DNA of 64,000 nucleotides from Loripinus fragilis (GCA_964019695.1 OZ026518.1:107976305-108040304), one strand, 5' to 3'; positions 12,201 through 20,299 are shown, numbered from the stretch's first letter. The notes: generated by a model from the letters alone, not told the origin. Program-made: numbers and translations.

Positions 12201-15200
12201 TACCTTCCTAGCTCTTGTTGGTACAACTAATGGTGAAGTATTGGTGAATGACATGCCCTGTGGATAGAAATAGTAGATGTGAGACAAAAAGCAGATAAAA
12301 GCTAATATGTCTGTCCCGGAACAAAATAAATCAGTGGCGGATCCAGAGGAGGTTCAGGGGGTTTGCTTGAACCCCCTCTGTCCCCCGTTTTTAAATATCC
12401 TATGACAATGAAATAATTTGGTCTCAGTGAGACCAAATTATTTCATTTTTATGGGATATTTTTTAGAAAAATGAGATAAAATCAGCAAAGCGAACCCCCA
12501 CATATTTATACATGTGAACCCCCATTCCTGAAATTATGAATCCGCTCCTGGAAATCCAAACAGTGTTAAAAAGAAAAGGACCTTTATTAGTTTAATATTA
12601 ATGTGTTGGCATTATTCTAACCCTTATCATGCTGGATATTTTAATGTACTACACTCCTCCCCAATTTTGATCTAATTAGTAACAGCTGTCCAGTTATTAG
12701 CAACACTTTACTGACAGAGTGGGAAAAAGTATGAATCGGGATCAGCTGGCTTCTGAAGCCAGCTGATCTTGATCAACACTATAAGCTTGGTAAGTGTTAT
12801 CAAGACAGCATAGAAATGGCTTAAGGATTTCTGAACAATTTTTGGACCTTCACAGTCACTATACTATAAATATTACAGTGTTTATTTGATAAGCTGTGAC
12901 GCAAAAATTAATAAGTATTTTCGTAGCAGTGTAGGACCTGATCAGATTTCTCACACGCTAATGTATGATTGCACTTTGTTTTGGGTGGGAGCCTGGGAAG
13001 TTGTCAGATAAGAAAGCTTAGTACAGTAACCATAATTCAGAAAACTGAACATTTTACTAAAACTAGACATACAGTGAATATCAATGAAACAAATTACCAG
13101 TAAACCTTTGTCACAAGCTTGTAATGCATACCATCCTGCTATTCCATAGTGGTTGGAAGCTGAAAGAGACAAACTAACATAAGAAAATAATACATGTAAA
13201 ACTACTGTAAAACACTAAATAATCACGCCATTAAAATTAGGAGATTTTAAAAGACTGACATATTGGCGTAGTTTAATTTTGGCGATTCCTCAAATTAATG
13301 CGTTTTAAAATTATTTTCTATTCCCATAGGGGCTACTATTAAAGGAAAGAATATGCTCCCCTATGAGAGCATATTCTTTCCTTTAATAGTAGCACCTTTT
13401 AACATGTGGATTCCTCAATGTTGATTCATACTCTGCTGTTCAAAAGTTAGTATATCTGTACAAATACCAAAATACTAAGGATGTGTGTCCATTTATTGCT
13501 CATTTTGAATTCAAAACTGTATTTCAAGGGTTCATATTTTGGTGTTTTTCTTGATACCGCCAAAAGTGCCAAATATTTTTTTATCATTAACCCAACAGAT
13601 AACATCTTAAAAATGCCAATGATGGAACGACATGGTTTGCAATGTACAAAAATTTCTAAGAGACTTATTCTAGTCAGATGTTCATTTATCAATTATGAAT
13701 ACTTTTGTCTGATAAGAAAGTGTTTTTTTGTTCTTTACTTTAAATCCATTTGATATATTTTAAACACAATTGATAATGGTAATAAAATAGCATCTGTACT
13801 TGAGTCACTGTTTAGTTTACACTTTCCAGTGAGCCATTTCACAGGTGCAGCATTCAGTGCAATACACTTTCTGCTCCTCCCAGAACCAGGTGTGAATGTC
13901 CCTGATTAAAGTAGATTGAACCAGGAGTAATGTTCTCATACCAGCAGAGACTTAAACAAGTCTCTCTTTTGCCTGTTTTATAAAACTGATATTGTTGCAG
14001 AAACACCAGTGGATGAGAACGACTCTTAAAAGTTGTAGTTTATTTGTCGAAAGCATATATGTTGGGTCAAATTTTCTATTATTTTTTCTACACCACACTT
14101 GATTGTCAGGTTGGTTTGAAAGCTGCGTGTGAATTGCTCTGAACATTATTAATTGATTTGTGCCAAAGTTTTGTATCACAAGTTATCTCACCAAAAGGAA
14201 AGATATGAATGATGAATAAAAAGAGTAATTTAACATCCTATATTTTGTACATCTTATTTCATTTAAATCCACCCATAATTATAGCAGGCCTCCAGATAAG
14301 AGTGTGTACTGGTAAATTATTTTTCTTATTTCTCAACCAAGACATATGTTGTAGGTACTCTAAAGAACTGTCTCGTTACATGTTTAAATTGATGGGTATG
14401 GAAATAAATGCAATTTTAGGTGCACAAACTATCCTTATCTGGACCTATGTTATAGGTGGATTTAAATGAAAGAAGATGTACAAAATATAATCCTCCATTA
14501 AAATTTGTGTTTTTTACTTGATTCATTTTGGAACAACGATCATAGAACATTAAACCACACTTGATTCAGGAGCGTTCCCAGTGTGATATTCCAGAACACT
14601 CAGAACCACTGTATCAAGCATACCCTATATTTACCTGTTGCAACCACCCATCCAACCCCAGCTTCTTTTGCCTTGTCAATGGCTTTCTGCATGCTGAAGT
14701 TTCCAACGACAGGGCCGAGAAGATTTTGCCCATCTACATAACATGTGGCTGCAGTCTCTTTGATGACTCTTGGTTCACTGTCACTCTTTGTTATGCCAGA
14801 TGAAATATCATTCACGTACATATCTAAAACAACAAAATTAGGCAATATAAATATATGGGTCTCTTGGTGAGAAAACTTGTGGCAAGAAAACCTGTCTCCA
14901 GATTTGTGACTATGTAAGGCTTAAACCAGCCTGCTTGGCTACAAAGACTAGCTAGAATCTTGAAATTCTGCATTTTTAGCATGATAATTACAACATCTGA
15001 GAGGCTTAAAGCAAGACAATTCTTTATTTGTCAGTGTTTTCATTTTTATGAGCAGTTGAAATATTGTGCTCAGTTAAATATTAGACCCATACTTACTAAT
15101 TAAATGTGCATGCACACACGAAGAGTGATCTTATGCATATGCAATAAGTACCAAAATCTCATCATTTCTCATGCTCTGATCCATGTGTGACTCAAGTCAC

Positions 15201-17930
15201 CTATACAACTTTAATAAGATTAAAGGGGCCTATAGGGTAGGAAACCCCCTTTCTCAGACTGCATATAGACAACATAAGATAATTAGAATGAGCTCGTACA
15301 TGAGAGTTGGTACTTATCTCAAAGACAAGTAGTGAAGGTGTGCATAAGCCCAGCCTCACCAGAGCATACACAATTAAAGAATGGAAGCTGGACAAGGCTC
15401 AGACCAAAATGTAGACCTCTAGCTGCACTAGACAGCTGCACATGCAGCATTTCATCAGGATCTACACTGTTTGTTATGACAATAGAGAAAAGGAAAGAAA
15501 TACATATATTATTTGAAAAGTATAACCTGTGACCCCTTAAAATATACAATGGAGTGGACCATCCCAAGTTTATGATATCAAACCAGAAAGAAGAATCCAT
15601 TAATGCACAAAGGGTTAAAGAATGACTATGCATATGGGATTAGTACGAAAATCATATGAACTGGCTTAACCCTTTCCTTCATGAATATTCATGCTAAGCT
15701 CCAACCACTATAAATAATTATATAAATAAACTTTCATGTCTGTACATAGAACAAAGAAATTACTTGTCAGGTTCACTGGTGTTGGATTATATCTAGTCAT
15801 ATTTCCATAAGCAAACAGAGTAGACCCTGATCAGGCAGCTCTTACAAGAGCTGCCTGATTTGGGCCTGCTCTATTTGCAAAAGCATTAAAATACGTTTCT
15901 ATGAAGTAAAATTGTTTGTTTAGACCAGACCTGTGTAAATGAAAATCAAACTTTGACTATACCGGTAGTTAATCCTTAAAGTAGAGCTGTCACGATATGC
16001 CAAAAGCGTATTGAGATATATTGCAATATATGAAGAGCATACTGCGATTTAATCACAACATTTAGTCATTATTCTTAGCACTATTAAACGGCAAAGGTCA
16101 TTACAAATCAGTTATGCTTTGAAAATATGGCAACTGGCAAATTTTGAAAATCAGCCAAAACACAAATTTGTATAAACAAAGTTTTTATGGACCCTTGGTA
16201 TACATTTGTTTCTGCAAATATTTTGGATATATACATAAAATGGGTTACCAGAGTTCCATTTACACTGCTGTTCAGGACTTTAGTTAAGAGTGCATACCAA
16301 AAATTAATTTTTTTATTTCTAAACCAAAACATATGTTGTGGGTACTCAAAAGAACCGTCTCAATGAGATGGTTCTTTTGAGCACCCAAAACATATGTTAA
16401 AACTGATGGTTAAGAAAATATTTACAATTTTACGCACAAAAATTTTGTTTATCTAAACCTATGCCGGTTCTTTTTGTTCAATTTAGACCCCCATGCTAGG
16501 TACACAAAATGAGGAAAAGGGGAGATGAACAAAGGTAGTAAATAGCTGGCAGCCAACAAAATTTTAAACCTAAATTTGCACCTTTTGTACTACAACTATA
16601 TTTCTTTTCCAATTAAATTTATTTCCATGAGTTTTGACTTTTGATGACTTTCTTCTGACTTTTGAATGGAAAATTATAGTGACCACAATATATTGCAATA
16701 TGTTTTCATTCCAATATATTGTAACTTTTCAGACTAATATTATAATATACCAATAAACCGGTTATTGTGACAGCCCTACCTTAAAAGGCCACAAAGAATA
16801 TGCAATAGATGACATTTTCAAATTTTATTGCTGTTTTACCAGGCCTTTAAGAGTGCTTAACAAAAAATTAATTTTCTTATTTCTCAACCAAAACATAATG
16901 TTGTGGGTGCTCAAAAGAAATATCTCAATGAGATGATTCTTTTAAGCACCCAAAACATATGTCAAAAATGATGGGTAAGAAAATATTTATAATTTTACGC
17001 TGAAAAATCTGTTTATCTAAGCCTGTGTTTACTTTGGTTGATTTGTGGCTTTACTTCCCAACTTCCCAGTCAACAATTATTTCAGTCAAGTTAAAATGTT
17101 AACTAAGCAGAGAGTATATGTGAAGTGTCTTGCTCGAGGACAAAACACAGTGCTTCTGTTGAGTTCAAACAAGGGACCTCTCAATCGCAACACAAACACT
17201 CTACCACTGAGACACTGCACTACTTATTGTTGCTGCCTGGAGAAACCATAATAAGGCTCTTGAAATAGCAATCAGATGATTCCCATGCAATATAAAGCAT
17301 TATCAGTGGAAATCAAGAACATGATTAGAAAATGTATCTTCTGCTACAATTATGACTGCCAAATTAATGCTTATCCCACCAATATTTTTTCTTCCGGAAA
17401 ATGTTGTCTGTTCTTATATCCTCAAGTGCACTTCTGACTAGATTTTATCATGGAAACAAACACTTTAAACCCTGATCACACTGCTCCCTTGGGAAAACTC
17501 TGACCTGGGTCCATATTGTTTGCAATATAGGCTACCTACCAACATAAGCAGATGAGAGAGCAGATGACAAAAGTCGTGATTGGCAGGAAATGGGTCACTA
17601 CGCTTAAAAACTATGAAATTTGTTCATATGTATCTCATCTTTTGGAAATCACTTCTTTCTGGATTCTGAGGAGGTATATAACCCAGTGTTATGAGCCTGT
17701 CCTGCTGAATCCAAGTTTCCTCAATTTTGTAGATTTTGATCAGCTGGCTTCTTCATAATACCCTACCACCAAACCTAGAGTGTGTATGGAATCTGATCTA
17801 TTAAACACAAACTTAGAATTATAAATCTTGGTAACATTCAGCTACATCTATAGATCGATCGCAGCTACATCTATCTATCGATCGATCGATCGATCGATCG
17901 ATCGATCGCGATCGATCCATCCATCCGTCC

Positions 17931-17975
<45 letters not shown>

Positions 17976-20299
17976 CTGTCTATCTTTTGATACTCAGGCG
18001 ATCATGTATGATCATTATCTGAGGTGAGTGTTTTTTATAATTTTGAATAAACAAAACAAAAAAAAACCTTCTGGCTGAGTCATTTAAATGGGTACCCTGA
18101 TCTTTTCTGTGGTCTCAGCTGCGACCACAGATGGAGCCAGACTATTCCAATGGGGAATAGTCCTTGGGGAAAAAGAATACTTCAGGGCATCACTATAAGT
18201 CTGGGGCCTGCAATACTGTGAGTTGTGTGTGATGACCTGGTAGATCTTGTACTCTGAGACGGGGTCAAGTACTTGTCTTTATCAATAGACATAATCCCAC
18301 AATGAATCTTGTGGAAGAAAAGCAGAGAAGACTGATCCCTCCGGGCCTCCAGAGTTGGCCATTGCAGCTCACCGAGCAACTCGCCAACACTACTAGAGCT
18401 GCGCCACCTCTTGCAGGTCCAGCGGGCTGCCGTCATCGTTACAGTAATCTGTCATACTTGACATGTCTTTAGTGGTAACAGTGGTGTGTAAGAGAGAAAT
18501 TTAAAGAGAAAAATAATAGTTAAAGACAGAAGCATTAGATAAGACTGTAAGAGGCATAATAATGCACTAGTAAAAGAAAGAAGTATAGAAAAAGTTGTTC
18601 CCAGCCACTTTTTGCCCGTCAGAGTGAGACCAATCCGCCTTCCCTGGGGTTACCTGGTTGCAAGACCTGACGACTCAGCTCACCACTCCTCATCTGGGTG
18701 TTCATTCATGGCTGGGGTATGAATCCCCATTAAAAGGGTAGGTTAGACAGCTCCCTTGATGGTCATATATGTTCAGGTAGCTAAACAGTCTGCTCCTGTG
18801 GAAGCCATCCTCAGTAACCCAAGCATGACCTATTCCCTTACTCTGCATGCGATCATCCCAGGCATATGGAAGAGTAACAGAATGTGTCACACCTGGGTTA
18901 CCAAGGATGGGGGAGCTAGAATTGCAACATGGAGTGTAAAAAGTACACCTGCTGATAAAACTCGAAAGAGGGTCTGGCAGTATATAGATTCATTGTGGAG
19001 CAGCATCTATTGAAAAAGACAAGTATATGACCCCTGCTCACAGTTTGAAAACTACTAGGTCATCACACAGTGCTCAATACAGCAGACACCAGACATACTG
19101 TGATGCCCTAAAGAATTCCTTTTCCCCCCTAACTATTCCACATTAGAATGGTCTGTCTCCTTCTGTGGCAAATACCCAGTCTACAGAAGAGTTTAGGGCA
19201 TTCCTTATTTAAACAAAAATTCAGCTTAAAGTTTTTGTGTTGTTTTGTTTTTTTGTGTTGTTTTTGTTTTTCATTTTATCAAAATTTCCAAATTCGCACT
19301 CCCTGGTGTAATGCTCCAGTATGAGCGAAACCAGTAAAGAAAGATATGTAGTACTGATGGTACCCAGAATGAGCGCAGCTACCCAGTCGCCCCTGCTCCA
19401 ATGCCTGGATCACCCACCCAGCTACTAACTGAGCTCTGCGTTGCTTAACATCGCAATATTGGCCTGACACACTACACGTCGCTGTAAAAGCTAGCTCATA
19501 CAGCGAGGCTGTATGTGTGTCTTTTATACCTGTGGTACCAATTACCACTAAAGATAAAAAGAGAAAGAAAAAAGAAAGAAAATCGCTGTTCAGACTTCAC
19601 AGCTTTGCAGACTAATTTCTTTCTTTCTCTATATACTGCCAGACCCTCTTTCGAGTATTATGGGCAGGTGTACTTTGTACACTCTGGGTTGCAGGATGAA
19701 AGCCTACAAGTAACCATATCGAAATTACCATAGGGATCTTTAACCTGCACAAGGGGTGACTCTCCCTGCACAGGGGACATCCAGTTAACGTCCAGATCTG
19801 AAGGAGGATGCACTTATCTAGTGTCATCCCTGCAAATGACACTAGGGAAAGCGTGTTGGACACCGAAATTTTTCCTCTCCGTGAGCAGGGATCAAACCTG
19901 GGACCTCTAGCACCAGAGGCAAGTGCCAAACCACTGAGCTACCACGCTAATTTGCACTTCCAATGTCATATGACCTTAGCTGTTGGTGGGACGTTAACAA
20001 AGACTCACTCACTCACAAACCACCATCTGTACACTACACTGACCAAGTCTGTTGAGTCCATGACTGTAGTGACCCCTGTAATCAGCAGCTGTTAGATTGT
20101 CTGCTAAACTTATTGCGTGCGCCTTCTTTGTCCCCACGTTTGTCATGGAATCAATGATAAATCGTTTGACTTCATGGTTTGGTATTACTTGCCAGGCATC
20201 TTTCTCTGATTTTAAACTGAGGTTACGGCATGTCAATGGCAATATATGTTTTAATTTAGGTTTCAAAAGGATACAATTTCTCAAACTTATTGTTGACAT
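170..20299 (-). CDS. Ldh2-family malate/L-lactate dehydrogenase-like oxidoreductase, 9 exons, 3' end outside window
   Basis: Predicted NAD(P)-dependent 2-oxoacid/2-hydroxyacid oxidoreductase of the Ldh2 family (Pfam malate/L-lactate dehydrogenase; bacterial relatives YjmC, AllD, DlgD). Reading down the minus strand, the exons are 20299-20044, 14823-14635, 13159-13098, 12257-12204, 9833-9735, 8091-8026, 6726-6657, 5196-5078 and 265-170. Every junction is GT/AG and the phases agree, giving 1,011 nt or 337 residues. Family signatures in order: ADYRGHYSHGLNR (about 72-84, with the conserved SHG histidine, H80, and R84), SNHYG (150-154), MSFTNTSPLVVP (171-182), LGTNPL near 190, GWGVDGDG near 235, GYKGYGLAM near 267, and DPEAFAPGF near 315. 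Relatives are about 340-390 residues long, so some tens of C-terminal residues lie left of position 1. The first 30 residues are basic, lack acidic residues and are rich in Leu/Ser/Arg, suggesting mitochondrial import. The substrate cannot be told from sequence. The family call is very secure. Confidence 0.93.
275..823. mobile_element. TA-flanked mariner-like MITE (CAGTNAAACCTGT family)
   Basis: The left end TA|CAGTTAAACCTGTGTAAAAC and the right end GGCCGTTTTACACAGGTTTT..CTG|TG are inverted repeats. A subterminal inverted pair (the GGTCAAAAGTATTGCA region, 340-390) is also present. The same family occurs at 7771-7962, where both TA sites are intact. The interior is AT-rich with no coding signal. 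The left end abuts the exon 9 acceptor of the dehydrogenase gene. Confidence 0.8.
881..1226. repeat. Tandem duplication, two units of about 171 bp
   Basis: Unit 1 starts at CTTATCCCGAAATGTGACC (881) and unit 2 at CTTATATCCTGAAATG (1052). They share long near-identical stretches, such as ACTTCCCTATTCACACACAC and GTATGAAGTATCATATTCTC. The duplication lies within the intron between exons 8 and 9. No coding potential is seen. Confidence 0.85.
1241..1812. mobile_element. MITE with about 25-bp terminal inverted repeats
   Basis: The left end has GAGGGAAAAAAGTTTAGCAA (1250-1269). The right end (about 1783-1803) has its reverse complement, TTGCTAAACTTTTTTCCCTC, with TATATA on both outer sides. The interior is non-coding. 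It is probably a TA-target Tc1/mariner-type non-autonomous element. Confidence 0.8.
2050..2113. repeat. Short palindromic repeat (GCAAAGGCTC family)
   Basis: CAGCAAAGGCTCAGAACAGC on the left pairs with GATCAGAGCCTTTGCTAG on the right. A second copy lies at 6455-6520. These are degraded foldback units common in these introns. Confidence 0.6.
2855..4093. mobile_element. 1.24-kb TIR element related to the 275-823 MITE
   Basis: The left end is TA|CAGTCAAACCGG and the right end is AAGACAGGTTTGACTG|TG. Internal blocks repeat the TTAAGCGGCCA motif (2885-2915, 4019-4030). Frames inside are short and match nothing I know. It is a non-autonomous or decayed element. Confidence 0.7.
4266..4505. mobile_element. 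TTAA-type foldback MITE (GCGCCAATC / GCAGACGAC family)
   Basis: The left end CCCTTAAAGGGCCAAG pairs with the right end GATTGGCGCATTAAGGGTTA. Inside are GTCGTCTGCAGCAAATAATT and a central inverted pair around CTGGACCCAGAACAGACTGC. Close relatives lie at 9523-9727, 54637-54893 and 58471-58665. TTAA ends suggest a piggyBac-dependent origin (inference). Confidence 0.7.
4884..5058. mobile_element. TTAA-type MITE next to the exon 8 donor
   Basis: Runs from CTCTTTATCTCCTCGTGACG to GGGGCAAAGGGTTAA (TTAA at 5055-5058). It contains GCAGACGAC and GCAAACAGTTTGGACCCAGA blocks shared with sister MITEs. The right end lies 19 nt from the exon 8 5' splice site (5077-5076). Confidence 0.65.
5078..5196 (-). 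CDS. Ldh2-like gene, exon 8
   Basis: Residues 266-305: AGYKGYGLAMLVEIFCGIL, then GNSAFGPNIRQW, KKTDGVANL. The KGYGLA..VEI..G motif is diagnostic. Acceptor tttag|CT, donor CTG|gtagtg, phase 1 in and 0 out. A MITE ends 19 nt past the donor. Confidence 0.92.
6657..6726 (-). CDS. Ldh2-like gene, exon 7
   Basis: A 70-nt exon encoding VSNDPEPVLNGGGLMPLGGS plus ELT (243-265), with the family's G-x-L-x-PLGG motif. Acceptor tctag|GT, donor ACAG|gtaaat, phase 0 in and 1 out. Confidence 0.92.
6821..6870. repeat. Short foldback hairpin
   Basis: GACTTGCCTTTTCATGTGAA with ATCAT and a 3-nt loop pairs with TGATTCACATGAAAGAGCAA plus GTC. It lies in the intron 95 nt upstream (minus sense) of exon 7. It may be a relic MITE or an intronic hairpin. 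Confidence 0.6.
7771..7962. mobile_element. 192-bp TA-flanked mariner-like MITE
   Basis: The ends are TA|CAGTAAAACCTGTCTTAAGC and GGCCGTTTTAGACAGGTTTT..CTG|TA, a clear terminal inverted repeat with TA target duplication. Inner arms around GTATTGCAGAGCATTCTGCA are also inverted, so the whole element folds back. It is the best-preserved member of the 275-823 family. Confidence 0.88.
8026..8091 (-). CDS. Ldh2-like gene, exon 6
   Basis: A 66-nt exon encoding IEIQHRKNQDIPTGWGVDGD plus GK (221-242). The conserved P-x-GWGVD-x-G motif is visible. Acceptor catag|AT, donor AAG|gtaagt, phase 0/0. Confidence 0.92.
8253..8425. mobile_element. Long palindromic foldback element
   Basis: The arm TTGGGGAGGTATATCGTCGG (8286-8305) has its reverse complement CCGACGATATACCTCCCC near 8376-8393. 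Pairing extends outward to GGGATAAC..TTCAAAATTTTC and its partner ending GGTTATCCCC. The centre is GC-rich (GACGCGCGAGCGGAGCC). A canonical CRE core TGACGTCA lies at 8502-8509, outside the element. Confidence 0.8.
8843..8958. repeat. Foldback element followed by an (AAT)n microsatellite
   Basis: GAGGGTGGGATAGAAAAATC (8848-8867) is the reverse complement of GATTTTTCTATCCCACCCTC (8936-8955). An (AAT)n/(ATC)n simple repeat follows at about 8973-9010. Confidence 0.8.
9234..9484. mobile_element. TTAA-flanked MITE (TTAACCCTTTCCTCCATGAA type)
   Basis: TTAACCCTTTCCTCCATG at the left and CTATGAGGTAAAGGGTTAA at the right form terminal inverted repeats. The TTAA at each end is consistent with a piggyBac-like target duplication. 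The centre holds the inverted pair CCCAGATCAGACAGCTCTTA / AGAACTGCCTGATCTGGGTC. A sister copy is at 15666-15910. Confidence 0.78.
9523..9727. mobile_element. TTAA-type foldback MITE abutting the exon 5 donor
   Basis: The left end is TTAACCCTTAAAGCGCCAAT and then GACTGCAGCAGATGACA. The right arm is its inverted counterpart (TGTCGTCTGCTGCAAATTAT, then a diverged GGTGGCGGTTTCATAAC). The inner arms (TATGATATTTCATGAGAATC) are nearly perfect, so the element folds on itself. Confidence 0.78.
9735..9833 (-). CDS. Ldh2-like gene, exon 5
   Basis: Residues 188-220: PILGTNPLCLAAPAKDGD, then FVIDMATS and ALGK. In this family the segment contributes to dinucleotide binding. Acceptor tttcag|CC, donor AAG|gtaaga, phase 0/0. 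A TTAA-type MITE ends about 7-10 nt beyond the donor. Confidence 0.92.
10436..10615. repeat. Hairpin repeat family HP1, full copy
   Basis: The core palindrome is AGAACCGTCTCATTGAG..ATGAGACGGTTCTTTTGAG. It is flanked by AACATGTTTTGGGTGCTC and GAGTACCCACAACC..TTGGTTGAGAAATAAG. The outer sequence (AAATTGTAAATATTTTCTTA) is also shared with other copies. It lies in the intron upstream of exon 5 in minus sense. Confidence 0.8.
10771..11013. mobile_element. MITE with TIR CAGTGCAGTCCCTTTATAAC
   Basis: Left TA|CAGTGCAGTCCCTTTATAAC; right GCGTTATAAAGGGACTTCAT plus TG, inverted with a few changes. The interior has a second inverted pair (ACAAAGGAATTATTGG / ATAATTCCTTTGTAAAATTG). Non-coding. Confidence 0.78.
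11213..11432. repeat. Dispersed repeat HP3
   Basis: Shares GAGACTAGCTAGAGAATTGA, TAGCAAGTTTAGATA and the AGGAAGATGGTCTTCGGGTT block with 14850-15010 and, reversed, 60785-61010. It is a degraded interspersed repeat of unknown class. Confidence 0.6.
11435..12121 (+). mobile_element. 5'-truncated Penelope-like retroelement copy (3' end of RT plus 3' tail)
   Basis: Begins inside the C-terminal RT coding region (homologous to the HYKKIGYNINVLQQTACL segment, with frameshifts). It continues through the shared 3' tail (GGGCCTGATGCTTTGGCTG.., AAGGGTGAGGTTGGCGCC.., GATCTTTGC..TTACTTT). Orientation is plus, antisense to the dehydrogenase intron it sits in. Confidence 0.85.
12204..12257 (-). CDS. Ldh2-like gene, exon 4
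   Basis: A 54-nt exon encoding GMSFTNTSPLVVPTRARK (170-187), a hallmark family segment. Acceptor ccacag|GG, donor AAG|gtataa, phase 0/0. Confidence 0.9.
12333..12550. mobile_element. hAT-like MITE (CAGTGGCGGATCCAG family)
   Basis: The left end is CAGTGGCGGATCCAGAGGAG and the right end is ATTATGAATCCGCTCCTG, with GGGGG/CCCCC runs just inside (TTGAACCCCCTCTGTCCCC). Related units lie at 20752-20900 and near 42478, 42950-43060 and 43805-43870. The superfamily call rests on the terminal pattern; no matching TSD is evident here. Confidence 0.6.
13098..13159 (-). CDS. Ldh2-like gene, exon 3
   Basis: A 62-nt exon, too short for simple ORF calling. It encodes ASNHYGIAGWYALQACDKGL plus L (149-169) and carries the family's conserved SNHYG histidine, H152. 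Acceptor tttcag|CT, donor CTG|gtaatt, phase 1 in and 0 out. Confidence 0.92.
13332..13393. repeat. Perfect 27-bp-arm hairpin
   Basis: GCTACTATTAAAGGAAAGAA..TGCTC (13332-13358) is exactly complementary to 13367-13393 across an 8-nt loop (CCCTATGA). It lies in intron 2 of the dehydrogenase gene, about 170 nt upstream (minus sense) of exon 3. It is either a very young foldback MITE or a hairpin RNA source. Confidence 0.85.
14280..14360. repeat. Half copy of HP1
   Basis: Contains AAATTATTTTTCTTATTTCT, CAACCAAGACATATGTTGTA and GAACTGTCTCGTTACA, the left half of HP1 up to the centre of its palindrome. Confidence 0.65.
14635..14823 (-). CDS. Ldh2-like gene, exon 2
   Basis: Residues 86-148: MYVNDI, then ATCYVDGQN, then GVGWVVAT, all typical of the family's substrate- and cofactor-binding half. 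Acceptor tttag|AT, donor ACAG|gtaaat, phase 1 in and 1 out (189 nt). Confidence 0.92.
14850..15010. repeat. Dispersed repeat HP3, second copy
   Basis: AGAAAACCTGTCTCCAGATT, CCAGCCTGCTTGGCTAC and AGACTAGCTAGAATCTTGAA match the copies at 11213 and 60785. Between this and 15666 I see only diffuse AT-rich sequence with weak repeat pieces. Confidence 0.55.
15666..15910. mobile_element. TTAA-type MITE, sister of 9234-9484
   Basis: Starts TTAACCCTTTCCTTCATGAA, with the shared ACATAGAACAAAGAAATTAC block and the inverted pair CAGGCAGCTCTTACAAGAGC. The right end has decayed. Confidence 0.7.
15982..16778. mobile_element. hAT-like non-autonomous element with near-identical 8-bp TSD
   Basis: The ends TAGAGCTGTCACGATATG and ..TATTGTGACAGCCCTA are inverted. 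They are flanked by CCTTAAAG (15974-15981) and CCTTAAAA (16779-16786). An 8-bp TSD and TAGRGCTGTCAC ends are hAT traits. An HP1 hairpin is nested at about 16285-16470. No transposase is visible. Confidence 0.82.
16285..16470. repeat. HP1 copy nested in hAT-like element
   Basis: The core AAAAGAACCGTCTCAATGAG..ATGGTTCTTTTGAGCACCC is flanked by AACCAAAACATATGTTGTGG and CCAAAACATATGTTAAAACT. It ends with the shared TTTGTTTATCTAAACC block. Confidence 0.8.
16850..17022. repeat. HP1 copy
   Basis: Same layout as the 16285 copy: AACCAAAACATAATGTTGTG, GTGCTCAAAAGAAATATCTC, GATGATTCTTTTAAGCACCC. It ends CTGTTTATCTAAGCCTGTG. Confidence 0.78.
17058..17232 (-). mobile_element. tRNA-derived SINE (family 1)
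   Basis: Read on the minus strand: CAGTGTCTCAGTGGTAGAGT (A-box region), then TTGTTTGAACTC (degenerate B box). The shared body CTCGAGCAAGACACTT and the GTTGACTGGGA-type tail follow. Sister copies are at 32296, 49609, 54907 and 56735. Confidence 0.75.
17850..17976. repeat. Compound (ATCG)n / (ATCT)n microsatellite
   Basis: About ten units of ATCG followed by CATC and then (CTAT)n. The open frame across it is only a repeat translation. Confidence 0.97.
18085..18440 (-). pseudogene. LINE (non-LTR retrotransposon) ORF2 C-terminal fragment
   Basis: The minus-strand translation has TAARWTCKRWRSSSSVGELL, then LQWPTLEARRDQSSLLFFHK and KDKYLTP. After a frameshift, QTYSDALKYSFSPRTIPHWN and SLAPSVVAAET follow. 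This is the typical C-terminus after the RT domain of jockey-like non-LTR elements. It is 5'-truncated and frameshifted, so dead. Confidence 0.85.
18985..19212 (+). pseudogene. Second LINE C-terminal fragment, opposite orientation
   Basis: The plus-strand translation SIEKDKYMTPAHSLKTTRSS then RHQTYCDALKNSF parallels the 18085-18440 fragment. It comes from the same family, is inverted, and is more decayed after NSFSP. Arms at 18933-18987 and 19627-19693 form an inverted pair around it. Confidence 0.78.
19700..19955 (-). mobile_element. tRNA-derived SINE-like repeat (family 2)
   Basis: The minus strand reads GCGTGGTAGCTCAGTGGTTT, then GGCACTTGCC, a variable arm, and CCAGGTTTGATCCC, a clear A-box/B-box tRNA head. 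The 3' amino-acyl end is not tRNA-like, so it is called a SINE head rather than a functional tRNA gene. Confidence 0.65.
20044..20299 (-). CDS. Ldh2-like gene, exon 1 (start codon, presequence)
   Basis: Encodes residues 1-85 plus one base. The ATG at 20299-20297 has A at -3 (CAAAATGTC), a good context. The N-terminus (MSTISLRNC..., Arg/Lys/Ser/Leu-rich, first acidic residue E32) resembles a mitochondrial presequence with possible cleavage near CRNLS. The first catalytic-fold motif, SHGLNR, sits at the end of the exon. The donor reads CTTG|gtcagt at 20043-20042, phase 1. The following intron is about 5.2 kb. Confidence 0.88.

Noticed and set aside
17828..18022. 64-codon open frame rich in SIDRS/LSIY repeats
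   Set aside because: Pure translation of the ATCG/CTAT microsatellite.
19880..19955. Functional tRNA gene on the minus strand
   Set aside because: A and B boxes are present but the acceptor stem does not pair well and the sequence continues into a repeat body; treated as a SINE head.
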